This document shows, piece after piece, positions 28,175-39,000 of a DNA stretch of 64,000 nucleotides. Both the position numbers and the translations under genes were made by a program. The notes under the pieces were generated by a model that saw only the letters and a list, made by a program, of their open reading frames with translations, had not been told where the DNA came from and did no database searches. Each line of letters begins with the position of its first letter. Position 1 is the first letter of the stretch. This stretch comes from Polaribacter sp. SA4-10 (GTDB lineage: Bacteria; Bacteroidota; Bacteroidia; Flavobacteriales; Flavobacteriaceae), in the NCBI RefSeq assembly GCF_002163835.1, contig NZ_CP019331.1:1116001-1180000 (forward strand), written 5' to 3'.

Positions 28175-29149
28175 TTAATAGTAAACTTCTAAAATCTCGG
28201 CATTACTTGCCGCATGTACATTAATTTTATGTATAGAAGCAGGGATGAGAATAGTTTCACCTTGCACCAAAGAATAACTAATTTCGTTTTCTATGAGCGT
28301 CAAAGAGCCACTGATACATATATAAATTATAAAGGAATCGATTCCTGAATAGTCTTTTTCTAAAGCTCCTTCAATGTTTAGATAATTGGATGTAAAGTAA
28401 GGAGTGTGTACCAATGTGTTCGAATAGTTCTTTTCTTTTGAATAATCAGTTTTGTAGTTCTCATGTACTTCAAAATCTATTATATCTAGCGCTAAATCGT
28501 TGTGTAATTCTCTTGTTTTACCTGTTTGTTTGTCCACACGTTCATAGTCATAGATTCGATAGGTAACATCAGAAGTCTGTTGGATTTCAGTTAATAACAC
28601 CCCTGCTCCAATAGCATGAACTCTACCTGCGGGAATATAAAAAGTGTCTCCCTTTTGCACTGTTTCATGATGCATAACATCTAAAATTTTATTCGAGTCT
28701 AAGTATTCTTGATAACTCTTTTTGTTTAATGCTTTGTCAAAACCAACAATAAGTTCCGCATTTTCATCCCCCTGCATCACATACCACATTTCGTTTTTAC
28801 CAAAAGATGCATGTCTTTCTTTAGCAACGGCATCATTAGGATGTACCTGAATAGATAGTGGTGTTTTAGCATCAATAAATTTTATGAGTAATGGAAAATC
28901 AGTACCAAAAAAATCATAAACATTTTTTCCTACAAATGCATCTTTATATTCGGCTGCTAGTTGTTGCAAGGAATAGCCTATTAAAGCTCCGTTACAAACT
29001 TTAGTTTTACCACCTTCTACATCAGAAATCTCCCAAGACTCTCCAATATTGTCAGCTTGAAACCCTTTATTTAATAGTGTATTTAGTTTGTTACCTCCCC
29101 AGATTCTATACTTAGATAAAGGGGTGAATTTTAATGGGTATAGATTCAT
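28175..29149 (-). CDS. manA: Mannose-6-phosphate isomerase, class I
   Basis: Cytoplasmic zinc enzyme interconverting mannose 6-phosphate and fructose 6-phosphate. The zinc ligands are visible in SIQVHPND (about residue 95), KNEMWYV and AGRVHAIG (about 178). The surrounding DFPLLIKFIDAKTPLS and DVTYRIYDYER segments are typical. Length (324) is that of the short Bacteroidota and Bacillus type. It lacks a signal peptide. Its place inside the sulfatase run and the GH130 gene elsewhere in the locus suggest that mannose, or a mannose-like sugar, is released from the substrate. A housekeeping manA probably exists elsewhere in the genome. Confidence 0.92.
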   Translation of the reverse strand: MNLYPLKFTPLSKYRIWGGNKLNTLLNKGFQADNIGESWEISDVEGGKTKVCNGALIGYSLQQLAAEYKDAFVGKNVYDFFGTDFPLLIKFIDAKTPLSIQVHPNDAVAKERHASFGKNEMWYVMQGDENAELIVGFDKALNKKSYQEYLDSNKILDVMHHETVQKGDTFYIPAGRVHAIGAGVLLTEIQQTSDVTYRIYDYERVDKQTGKTRELHNDLALDIIDFEVHENYKTDYSKEKNYSNTLVHTPYFTSNYLNIEGALEKDYSGIDSFIIYICISGSLTLIENEISYSLVQGETILIPASIHKINVHAASNAEILEVYY

Positions 29150-29361
29150 TTTTATTTTTATTATTTATTATTAGACAGCGTTTCGTGTAAGAATAGTAAG
29201 AGATTTTTAAACACGAACTTTTCAGTTTAACACTTAGTGAATTTTTTAATAATTATGTAAAATTGAGAATTTTGCAGTTTTTGTACAATTCTCTGAACTT
29301 TGAATCTAGCACTGAAGCACCTATTGTTTTTACACATTCTTGTAACACGTATTTTAACTTC

Positions 29362-30258
29362 TTAATATTGCTTAAAAAACTCCCATATTTGAGTATAAGC
29401 AACGCGCTCTGTTTGTGCATCGGAAAAACCATGACCTGTATTTAAGGCTATCATATATTTTATTTCATGACTATTATCACAATTAGAGTATGTGAATGAA
29501 CTTAAAACTGTGTTTCCCCAATTGAGATCTTCTTGAGTTGTACTTGAATTGCAGTTGAAATGATTAGCCCAATTAAGTGCACTATTCTGCGCTAACATAA
29601 ATGTGCCAACAGAACTTACCCCTCCATTTAAGGGAATTAGCCCATCAACGTCTCCGTTAACCTGAAAAACAGACATTGCTTTAGAAGGTGTTAGATCGCC
29701 TACACTTATGATTTGTTGACTAAAAAGCGGAGCAATAGCATTAAAATGACTTGTAGATTTACCTAACAGGTTTACCATACCCGAACCATTTGAAAATCCT
29801 ACGGCATATGCTTTGGATGTGTCTATTAAAGTAGAGGTTGCTAACTGGTCGATAATTAAATCTACATATTCTACATCATTAGCTGTAGTAGGTTCAGATC
29901 CTAAATTCCAAAACCCACCATTACTTCCATTATTTGAATGTCCATTAGGGAAAATTCCAATAAATTCTTCAGAATTTATTAGTTCCGTTATGTTGTTATT
30001 TTGCAAGAAATTTTGTCCAGAACCTCCTGCTCCATGAAAAAAGAATACAATTGGGTAAGATAACGAACTATTTAAATTTTGTGGTGTTTTTATGTACACT
30101 AATCTTGGAACAGAATTTCCATCAATTATTTGATTAATCGTCATTTCATTTGTTCCGCCTATTAAATTTAAAATACCTGTTGTATCTGTTATATTGTCGA
30201 CATTGCTGCAGCTTTGAATTAAGGAAATACAAAAAGTTATGATAATTATTTTTTTCAT
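29362..30258 (-). CDS. Lipoprotein esterase of the polyhydroxybutyrate depolymerase / CE1-like family
   Basis: An alpha/beta hydrolase with a lipoprotein signal (SLIQSCSN, cysteine at about residue 17). The oxyanion region is PIVFFFHGAGGSGQN (about residues 70-85), the nucleophile elbow is GFSNGSGM (about 155), and the catalytic histidine is in NTGHGF near the C-terminus. Members remove acyl, acetyl or aromatic groups from polysaccharides or cleave polyesters. In this locus de-esterification of the glycan (acetyl or feruloyl groups) is the natural reading, though no biochemical choice can be made. Transcribed with the sulfatases. Confidence 0.8.
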   Translation of the reverse strand: MKKIIIITFCISLIQSCSNVDNITDTTGILNLIGGTNEMTINQIIDGNSVPRLVYIKTPQNLNSSLSYPIVFFFHGAGGSGQNFLQNNNITELINSEEFIGIFPNGHSNNGSNGGFWNLGSEPTTANDVEYVDLIIDQLATSTLIDTSKAYAVGFSNGSGMVNLLGKSTSHFNAIAPLFSQQIISVGDLTPSKAMSVFQVNGDVDGLIPLNGGVSSVGTFMLAQNSALNWANHFNCNSSTTQEDLNWGNTVLSSFTYSNCDNSHEIKYMIALNTGHGFSDAQTERVAYTQIWEFFKQY

Positions 30259-30471
30259 TTTTTGTCCTTTTTTTATATTTACAACATAGGGGGGATATAT
30301 AGTGTAAAATAGACTCCCTTATATTCAAATCCAAAACACTCAGGAATCGATTCGTGTGTTTATGTCAATTTTTCTCTTCCCTTTTTACGCACAGCTCTAA
30401 TTAACACTAAGGATAATGGTTTTAGCTTTAATTATACAATAAATACTAAAATTACGCTGATAATAGATATT

Positions 30472-32463
30472 CTATTCTACAAATCTCGAACTCCCTGAGA
30501 TACCTAATGAATCATACGCTTCAATTAAGTAAACATAATTTCTATCGGGTGCAGCAGTCGTATCCGTAAAAGTACGAATCGATGCATCAAATATTCCGAG
30601 TTCAACACCATTAGGTGCTCCTGACTTATTTATTCTGTACAATTTAAGCTCTTTGGTAATTTGCGCACCTTGCAAAAATTCCCATTTTAAATTTATACCT
30701 TCCTGCACATTATTAGCTTTTAGGGCTATCACTATTTCATTTAAGCCATCCTGAATAAAGTCTCTTTTATGATCGCGAGGTGCAAAAGGGCTTCTATCAA
30801 TTTCATCTATATATGGGAAGTTTTTCCCCTCTAAATATTTTTTCAGTCGATACTGATACTGATAAATTAAATATTTATCAGCAGAATTTATTAGGTTGTT
30901 AACTTCCGTTAGATCTTCTTTATAATCTATAAACCTTGAAGAGGTGTATTTTACAGGGTATCTTCCGTTTGAAAACCTTGAAAAGCAATATTTGTAATCG
31001 TCATCTACAATACCTAAAGTATAAGAAAAACGCGCGCTTTCCTTATCTGAAGAATCAGGAATGTCTGTAGAAATATTGAAGTCAGTATCAAGATTTGCAT
31101 TGTGATAATCTTCTATAAAATTAAGGTCTCTCCATTCCTGTTCTTCCCCTTCAAGTAGAGTTTTAAATGATTTTCCGTCAATATTTGATCTTGAGAAAGC
31201 GAGTTCTGAGAAATCCAAAATGGTAGGCATTATGTCAACATTAGATACTCTTTGCTTGTAGATTTGGCCAGCAGGTATTTTGTCTGGATACCTAAAAAAC
31301 AAAGGAACATTAAAAAGGCGATTGTACATTTTTTCATTAATTTTTCCAACATTGTAATGCATTCCTTTCATATCGCCATGATCGGAAGTAAAAACGACAA
31401 TAGTGTTATTAGCAAGTCCAAGGTCATCCAATTTGTCGAGCACTTTTCCAACAAGAACATCTGTCATTGCCACCAAAGCTAAATAATTAGCTACATATTC
31501 TTCAACACCTCTGTACCCTCCATTCAGTTCTTTAAGTTTACGCCCAATCCTTGTTGATAGTCCAGTATCTTGTTTAGGACTAAGCTCATCTCCCTCCAGT
31601 TTTATTAGATTATTATCCAACAGGTGTTTTGCTATCTTAGTATAGTAAGGGTCCGGAACACTCCATGGGTCATGAGGTGGACTAATACTCATTGTCATAG
31701 CCCAAGTATTAGATTTGTTTTCATCTATAAATTCACACACTTCTTTTACAATATTCCATTCATACCATTTTTCTAACGGTACTAAATTCTTTCCTACATC
31801 ACCCCATTTAATTGGTTTAATAGAATTAAAAAAATATTTTTGCCAATCAGCGGTTAACTGCGTTGGCAAAATAGCTTTCCCTTTTACCCAGCCTCCTTCA
31901 CTTCGTTCAAAATAGGACTTTTTAGAATAATCAGGGTTTGCAAAATCCCAGGGATATTGCGCTTGCATCTCGTCTTTGTATGGATAATTTTTCCCTGCAT
32001 ATGGAAAGTCGAATTCGGGTGGTGTCGTATTATTATCAAAAAACAATTTTTTATTACCAATATGCCATTTACCTCGATGCCCGACCACATAGCCATCGTC
32101 ATGCAATATTCTGTCCGACAATTGACTGAATTCTGGAACAATCCCCATTATACCTCGGTTAGGATGTTCATTATCATATACTTTATGCTTCCAACTGAAG
32201 GTGCCGGTTACAAGACTTGCTCGAGATGGAGAGCAAGAAGGCAAATTAACGAAGGCGTTTGGAAACATTGCACCTTCTCTAGCTATCCTGTCTATATTTG
32301 GAGTTTGAATTAATTTATTTCCTTCTACGCTGGTTAATCCAACTGTTTGCTGATCAGTGTAGATGAACAAAATATTTGGTTTTTCATTCGACTCCTGGCC
32401 GGAAACCAATTTTGTGTTTAACGAAATAACACATAACAATACTATAGTTATAATCTTTTTCAT
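30472..32463 (-). CDS. S1-family sulfatase, long form
   Basis: A signal peptide (to about residue 23) is followed by ILFIYTDQQ metal motif and CSPSR with the formylglycine cysteine at about residue 77, then GHRGKWHIG and VFTSDHGDMKGMH. At 663 residues it is the longest sulfatase here. The extra length is an insert around residues 150-300 and a C-terminal domain of about 90 residues (ELKLYRINKSGAPNGVELGI) that resembles a fibronectin III-like sandwich. Some long S1 sulfatases act on polymeric carrageenan or fucoidan-type substrates, but that is only a hint. Follows the next upstream sulfatase after about 105 bases. Confidence 0.92.
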   Translation of the reverse strand: MKKIITIVLLCVISLNTKLVSGQESNEKPNILFIYTDQQTVGLTSVEGNKLIQTPNIDRIAREGAMFPNAFVNLPSCSPSRASLVTGTFSWKHKVYDNEHPNRGIMGIVPEFSQLSDRILHDDGYVVGHRGKWHIGNKKLFFDNNTTPPEFDFPYAGKNYPYKDEMQAQYPWDFANPDYSKKSYFERSEGGWVKGKAILPTQLTADWQKYFFNSIKPIKWGDVGKNLVPLEKWYEWNIVKEVCEFIDENKSNTWAMTMSISPPHDPWSVPDPYYTKIAKHLLDNNLIKLEGDELSPKQDTGLSTRIGRKLKELNGGYRGVEEYVANYLALVAMTDVLVGKVLDKLDDLGLANNTIVVFTSDHGDMKGMHYNVGKINEKMYNRLFNVPLFFRYPDKIPAGQIYKQRVSNVDIMPTILDFSELAFSRSNIDGKSFKTLLEGEEQEWRDLNFIEDYHNANLDTDFNISTDIPDSSDKESARFSYTLGIVDDDYKYCFSRFSNGRYPVKYTSSRFIDYKEDLTEVNNLINSADKYLIYQYQYRLKKYLEGKNFPYIDEIDRSPFAPRDHKRDFIQDGLNEIVIALKANNVQEGINLKWEFLQGAQITKELKLYRINKSGAPNGVELGIFDASIRTFTDTTAAPDRNYVYLIEAYDSLGISGSSRFVE

Positions 32464-32569
32464 AATCTCAACTTTAAATAATATACTCTAAAAATCAGCA
32501 TTTTAATGCTTTTTATTTGTTTAAAATTTGAAGGCTTACACCTACTATTAATTTCATTAAAGAGGCGCT

Positions 32570-34150
32570 TTATAAGTATTTAAACTTAACAGGTACTCCT
32601 TTCCAGTTTGTTGTCTTTAGCCATTCTGATAGAGCTTTTTCAAGCTCAAGTACATCTTGGGTAAACTTTGGGTTATCAATAACATTCTTCATTTCGTTTG
32701 GATCGTTTTCTAAGTCATACAGAAATACATCACCATCTGGATATATATTCAATTTATATCGATCGTTTCTTACCATGAAAGCTCCTTTTGCAGTGCTTAA
32801 AATTTCACGTTTCCCCTCAGGGTGGTATTGAATTCGTTCGCAAAATGAATATTTTGGTGCGTCGGTCATGCTTTTCTCTCCTGTAAAGAATGGTACAATG
32901 TTCGTTCCACTTACTTTTGCTTTGTATTCTTCACCCACTACCGACAATATTGTTGGTTTTATATCTACTAAACTAATAGGCATAGATGAAACACCAGGTT
33001 TGAACAATTTAGGATAACGAATAATAAAAGGTATATTGGCTATAGCTTCGTAAAATGACTCGTTCGATTTCCATGTCATCCCATGTTCACCCATCATATC
33101 CCCATGGTCTGCGGTAAAAATAATCAAGGTTTCATCCAGTTTACCTTGTGCTTCCAGTTCACCTAATATTTCACCAACTCTATCATCTAAATATTTCACA
33201 TTAGCATGATATATTCTTAGAAATTCCTTGAGTCCTTTATCCCCATACCCATTTACCATTCGTCTTGACCACGAATTCTCGAATTTTTGTTCAGGAGTAT
33301 TGAATTCAGGAATCTTTAATGAATCTGGATTGAACATTTCATAATATGGTGAAGGAGCAAAGTTTGGATCATGTGGCCAGATAAATGAACAGGTTAGCAT
33401 AAAAGGATCATTTGTCTCTCCGCTTTCTTTAATCCTTGCAATCGTTTTTTTAGCAAGAATACCATCAATCCATTCTTCGGGTTTAATTTTCAATCGTCCC
33501 ATTTTAGTCACAAAGTCCCTATACTCAATGGAGCTCCATATTGAGTCTAGGTGTTCTCGCTTTCCTTTCATGTAAGGAGTGCCTTCAACGGGAAAACTTT
33601 GCCCGTAAAAATTCATATATTCATCAGAGTCCGCTTTTTTAAGAGTTACCCCAGATTCATTAGCTTCCTTTTTGTACTGGTATCCAAAATCATATTGGTC
33701 TGGATAATAGGGTAAATAAGGAAGGGAATCACTTTCCACATGCCATTTCCCATAATGGTGTGTTTCATACCCATTTTCTGACAGGATTTTTTCGGTAGTT
33801 TCATCATCAATCGTAATACCCTCTTTCTGTCTCCATCCCATATTTTGAACAATTCCATGTTCATGAAGATACTGTCCTGTTACAATTGAAGCTCGGGAAG
33901 GTGAACAGAATGGTGTTGTACAGTATGCTCTATCGAATAGAACGCCCTCATTTGCAAGGCGATCAATATTAGGAGTCTGCATTTCACCCCCATAACAACT
34001 CAATGCATTGACATTTAATTGATCGACCATAATAACCAACACATTTGGTTTATTTTGGTTACTATGCTTCTTCGATATCTTTTTTGAAGAACACGAGGAT
34101 AGGCAAACCATTAAGATGGCGATGGTTAATTTTCCAATTGTTATTTTCAT
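32570..34150 (-). CDS. Lipoprotein S1-family sulfatase
   Basis: The signal ends in LSSCSS (lipobox cysteine at about residue 20), so it is membrane-anchored, probably surface-exposed or periplasmic. NVLVIMVDQL is the metal motif, CSPSR holds the formylglycine cysteine at about residue 82, and YGKWHVE and FTADHGDMMGEHG follow. Length (526) is typical. It is the first sulfatase after susD in transcription order, separated from it by a 315 bp gap that may contain a promoter or processing site. Likely to act early on the polymer or imported oligosaccharide. Confidence 0.92.
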   Translation of the reverse strand: MKITIGKLTIAILMVCLSSCSSKKISKKHSNQNKPNVLVIMVDQLNVNALSCYGGEMQTPNIDRLANEGVLFDRAYCTTPFCSPSRASIVTGQYLHEHGIVQNMGWRQKEGITIDDETTEKILSENGYETHHYGKWHVESDSLPYLPYYPDQYDFGYQYKKEANESGVTLKKADSDEYMNFYGQSFPVEGTPYMKGKREHLDSIWSSIEYRDFVTKMGRLKIKPEEWIDGILAKKTIARIKESGETNDPFMLTCSFIWPHDPNFAPSPYYEMFNPDSLKIPEFNTPEQKFENSWSRRMVNGYGDKGLKEFLRIYHANVKYLDDRVGEILGELEAQGKLDETLIIFTADHGDMMGEHGMTWKSNESFYEAIANIPFIIRYPKLFKPGVSSMPISLVDIKPTILSVVGEEYKAKVSGTNIVPFFTGEKSMTDAPKYSFCERIQYHPEGKREILSTAKGAFMVRNDRYKLNIYPDGDVFLYDLENDPNEMKNVIDNPKFTQDVLELEKALSEWLKTTNWKGVPVKFKYL

Positions 34151-34465
34151 TTGATTATAATTATAGTTTTATTATTTATTATTTTAGTGGGTATAACTCT
34201 CGTAATTAAATTTATGTATTTATCAGTGAGTTATTTTCTTGTGGTTACAACATTTAACAAATTATAAATGCTAAAATTGAGGTACAGGGTTAAAGTTATT
34301 ACTTCCTGAGGTTTATAGTTAATTTTAACTGAATCTGAATTTTTTATAGAAAATAGATAACCCAGACTATTTTACAACTCACTTTTTAACGACTTTACCA
34401 TTTTCACCATTTTTGCCATTTTTATTTTGATTTTAATAACCTCTTAGAAGTATTATATTTAAATA
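34151..34465. other. Gene-free 315 bp between susD and the sulfatases
   Basis: No coding frame or clear terminator is seen. It contains a short run of related words on the minus strand (AAAATGG repeated three times near 34400-34425). It may hold an internal promoter for the sulfatase genes or a transcript-processing region that separates the highly expressed susCD part from the rest. Confidence 0.35.
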
Positions 34466-36058
34466 TTAATCAATGTTGCTATTGGCCGAAACTTCAGTGA
34501 TAGGAATGGGCCAGTTATAATCTTCAGGGCCTCTAATCCCTGCTTGTAAACCTCTATTTTTAGGATCAAATGCAAGTTTAATTTTCTCTTCATACACGCC
34601 CATACGCGTTAGATCAAACCAACGATTACCCTCCATAAATAGCTCAGCCGCTCGCTCTCTTAACAATGCATCCCTAAAATCTGACATAGTCATTCCTGTA
34701 CCGTCAAAATCGGCCATCCCTACTGCAGTTCTTAATGTATTCACATCTGCATTTGCAAGTTGAGGAGCTTGGTTAATTTCCGCAAGTGCTTCAGCTCGCA
34801 TCAAGTAAACATCAGACAAACGAATGACATGCCAGTTTTGCTGGCTCGTAGTTTCAGTCGTTGCATCGCTATCAATGTACTTTGAAGTATAAACCCTATT
34901 CAATTTACCCTTGGAATCACCTGTTTCAACATCAAACCTCACATAACCGTCCATTTTTGGGTTTAGCTCATAACGAAGCGTCTCTGTCTCAAATTCATGA
35001 ATAATGCCATTCACATACCTTGGATCGGTAAAATCTACATTATTTTTAACAAACCCAGCAATTGTCCAATTGGTGCCACCCCAGCCACCTCCACTTAATC
35101 CAGCATTACGCGGAGAAAAGAGATTAGATACTGTTGATCCTTGTTCCGTTGCAGAACTACTCTGGACATCAAACAATATCTCAGAATTATTTCCTTTTGT
35201 AGGGTCAAAAATTTTAACCCAATCATCCAAAGTAGAAACCAGTTGATAACCAGGCTGATTTAAAGCTAAATCACAATACATTTTACACGCCTCATAATAA
35301 GCTGTGTAGTCCGCACCAAAAGCGGCATATGGAGCACACCCTTCACTACCCTCTGATGCAGATCGGGAAGAAGAAGCAATATGAAGATAAACACGCGCCA
35401 GCAAGGCCTGGGCAGATGCATTGGTAGCTCTACCCAACTCCACATCCAGGCGTCCCCAACAGTTTTCCGATGCATATTTTAAATCACTAATAATGACATC
35501 ATAAATATCAGTTAGAGGTGAAACAGGTAGACCATTTTCCTCTCCCGGTTGCACAGGTATTATTCTTAGAGGTACCTCACCAAAACAACGAACCAAATTG
35601 AAATAATGTAATGCTCTCAAAAACTTTGCTTCACCAACTATACGAGCTCTCAAGCTTTCGTCCATATCTATTCCAGGAACATTATATATCACATTATTTG
35701 CATCCCGGATGGCTTTATAAATTTGGTTCCAGGTATCAGGTAAAGTTCTATTAGATGACGTTAATACCCCGTTGTAGTAATCATTATGTTTCCAACTTGA
35801 TCTTCCTTGGTCGGAAGAAGCAAAAACATTGGAAAGAAACTGCTGGCTGTAATAACCAAATCCACCTTTCATTTGAGCGTAAGCAGCTGTCAATGCATTG
35901 ATTGCATCTTGTTCATTCTGATAAAAAAAGTCAGTTCCCGTCTGTGTCTTAGGTTGTTCTTCGAGCAAGCTTTCACAAGAAGTAAGGATTACCAAAACCA
36001 TTAGTATATATGCAATGTTTTTCATTTTAGTATATTTTTTTAAGGTTATCTTATTCAT
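34466..36058 (-). CDS. susD: SusD/RagB-family outer-membrane glycan-binding lipoprotein
   Basis: This is the surface glycan-binding partner of the adjacent SusC. The lipobox is ILTSCESLL, followed by the SusD-like N-terminus EEQPKTQTGTDFFYQNEQDA with TPR-like helices. The conserved C-terminal region is LRERAAELFMEGNRWFDLTR then YNWPIPITEV. The first ATG shares one base with the susC stop (TAATG). A second in-frame ATG 11 codons later (MKNIAYILMVLVILTSC) gives a more usual lipoprotein signal of about 17 residues and may be the true start. Length (530) fits the family. Confidence 0.95.
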   Translation of the reverse strand: MNKITLKKYTKMKNIAYILMVLVILTSCESLLEEQPKTQTGTDFFYQNEQDAINALTAAYAQMKGGFGYYSQQFLSNVFASSDQGRSSWKHNDYYNGVLTSSNRTLPDTWNQIYKAIRDANNVIYNVPGIDMDESLRARIVGEAKFLRALHYFNLVRCFGEVPLRIIPVQPGEENGLPVSPLTDIYDVIISDLKYASENCWGRLDVELGRATNASAQALLARVYLHIASSSRSASEGSEGCAPYAAFGADYTAYYEACKMYCDLALNQPGYQLVSTLDDWVKIFDPTKGNNSEILFDVQSSSATEQGSTVSNLFSPRNAGLSGGGWGGTNWTIAGFVKNNVDFTDPRYVNGIIHEFETETLRYELNPKMDGYVRFDVETGDSKGKLNRVYTSKYIDSDATTETTSQQNWHVIRLSDVYLMRAEALAEINQAPQLANADVNTLRTAVGMADFDGTGMTMSDFRDALLRERAAELFMEGNRWFDLTRMGVYEEKIKLAFDPKNRGLQAGIRGPEDYNWPIPITEVSANSNID

Positions 36059-39000
36059 TAATAATTAAATTTCAAACCAAATACATAGCTTTTTGTACCA
36101 GGATACGATCCAAAATCAATTCCCCTTCTTTGCGGATCCTTGTTATAAGATTGCACTTCAGGATCAAACCCCGGATAATCAGTCCAGGTAAATAAATTCT
36201 GTGCCGAAGCATACAATCTAAGGCTTCTTCCTGTTCCTTTAATATTATAGGTATAGCCTAGGTTTACATTTTTCAACCTGATAAAAGAACCATCAAAGAT
36301 CTGTCGATCCGACACACTGAACCTGTCTCCAGAAGTTATTGATGGAGCCGGATTGTTAACATCTGACAGCCTTCCAGCGGCTTCATCGTAACTAATTTGC
36401 CCTGAAGCTTTATCTACTGTAAGCGGAGCTATCCATGCATTATTATAGGCGGAAGCTAAACCGTTGGCACCTCTCTGAAAAGCTGCTAATGCCCATGAAT
36501 CTACCCAAAGTATATCACCTCCTTTTTGGCCTGTGAATAAAACGCTCAGATCCCAATTTTTAAAAGTAACAGTATTGCTTAACGATGCTGTAAAGTCAGG
36601 ATTTGGATCTCCTATCTGCACATAATCATTAAAATTAATCTGCTGTAAAGCACTTGGATTTCCATCTTGATCAGTATCCACATAATTGTTTACATATTTT
36701 ATCTCACCTGGTGCAGCACCCGCTATACCACTGTCATTGGCTTCCTCCCAATTCGCATAGATACCTTCGGTTTCCGCTCCCCAAAAAACACCTAAAGGTT
36801 TACCCTCCATAAACATAGATGGAAAAGTGTTATTATAACCTACAGAAGGCCCTAATTGGTATTTCAGGTTAGAGTTTAGTTCAACCAGTTTGTTTTTGTT
36901 TATGCTCAGGATTCCTAAAACACTCCAACTAAAATCACTTTTTCGAATAAGATCTACTCCTAAACTAAACTCTAAACCCTTATTTTCAACTTTACCAAAA
37001 TTATCTACCCTGCTCTCGTAGCCGTTTGAAGCAGGTAAATTAATGTATTGAAGCAAGTCATGCGTTTTTTTATAATAGGCATCTACAATCAAATTCAACC
37101 TCGAATTAAACATGCTAAAATCTACACCAACATCAAACTGATCCGTTGTTTCCCAAGTTAAGTCAGGGTTACTCAAGTTCTCTTCATAATATCCCGTCAC
37201 TACCTGGTCATTAAAATTATACCTAATCGGCGAAGTCAATGCCAATGATTGAAAAGGCTGGATGGGGTTACTACCTGTTTTCCCATATGAAAAACGTAGT
37301 TTTAAATTTGATATAACCTCAACTTCCTTTAAGAAAGGTTCTTCGGAAACTCTCCAAGCCAAGCCTATAGATGGAAAGATTGCGCTCTTTTTATTCGCTG
37401 CAAACTTCGAAGAAGCATCCATTCTTGCATTCACATCAATATAATATTTTCCTTTAAAATTGTATGCTACCCGCATTAAACCAGAAAGCAAACTCTGTTC
37501 TCTAAATCCTGCTATTGGCACCTGAATATCTGTTGCCGACTCGAAGGTGTAGTATGATGTTAGATCGCTCCCATAACCGTATGCCTTGTTAAACATACTA
37601 CGGATATTGTTATTTTCGTATGTTCCAACAACAATAGCATCTAAACGATGTCCGTTAAAGTTATTTTTATAATGAAGGTTAGCTTCAGCATAAGTCTTTA
37701 TATTTTGCAAAAAAGCCTGTGTAGCTTCTCCATTATTTCTCCTACCCCTGGTAGTGTTGGTTGGGTAATAACTATCACGAAAACTTTTTTGGTAGTTCAA
37801 AGCTCCTTTTAGGGTAGCACTCAAATTTGATGTAATTTCACCTTTGATAGTAAGTGACTGAATAAAAGACACCGCTTTTTTTCTATCTACTACATACTTG
37901 GCCAGGGTGTATGGGTTTGAAATTGGTTCATCGTCGTTCAATTCGGCATAAATCTCATCCCCTTGTCCCAATTCAAGAAGCGGAAATATAGGTTGAAAAC
38001 TAAGGGAATGGGACACAACGCCTCTTTGCTGAAATATTTCCCCATTACCAGTAGAAGCTGCATTCCCGTTCGAATAAGAAGCATTTGTTTGGGATAAAAG
38101 TGTAATTCTATCATCAAAGGCCTTCCTTTTGGCATTCATATTAAAGGTAGCCCTCTTAAAATCAGAGTTAATAATAACACCCTCGTTGTCTAACAAGCCA
38201 AGACTTATTGATAGATTATTACTTTTTGACCCTCCACGGTATGCTATATTATAATTTTTAGAATATGCCTTACGAAACACTTGATCCTGCCAATTTGTAT
38301 TAATACCTGTTGATTCAGGATATGGAAGTTCAAATGCAGCCACTTCATCAAAGTTCTCGGCTGTAATTGGCTGGGTGCCGTTAAACACAGCCCCTGATCT
38401 ATTCGGGTTTGTGATGTCTATGTACAACTGGTTCACAACTCTCTGGTTCATGAAATTCTCGAATTCTGGACCATCAAATACATCTATATTTTTAATTACA
38501 TCTGTAATCGTAGTTTCAACTGTCACTGAAATTTTATCAGTCCCCCTTATATTATCAGCGCTTTTTGTGGTAATCACCACGACACCATTAGCACCTCTCG
38601 CTCCATAAATAGCAGTTGCAGAAGCATCTTTTAACACTTCCATTTTTTCAATATCGTTAGGGTTAAGAAAACTCAGCGAACTTTGAGACTGACCGGAACC
38701 ACTGTTTCCTTGAGCATCCATCAATGGGCTAATGGGAATACCATCCACAACATATAGCGGTTGAGTTCCTCCCAGCATAGAGTTTGTACCCCTTATGGAG
38801 ATACCAATACCTCCCCCAGGTTCAGAGTTTTCGCTTACCACAAGTCCTGCCACTTGCCCCTGCAGCATCTTTTCAACGGAATTTGTTCTGTTTTTATCCA
38901 ATACTTCCGAAGTTACCTGAGAAATGGAGCCGGTCAAATCATCTTTTCTGACATCATAATAGCCTACACTAATAGTTATTTCATCCATTTGGGCTATATC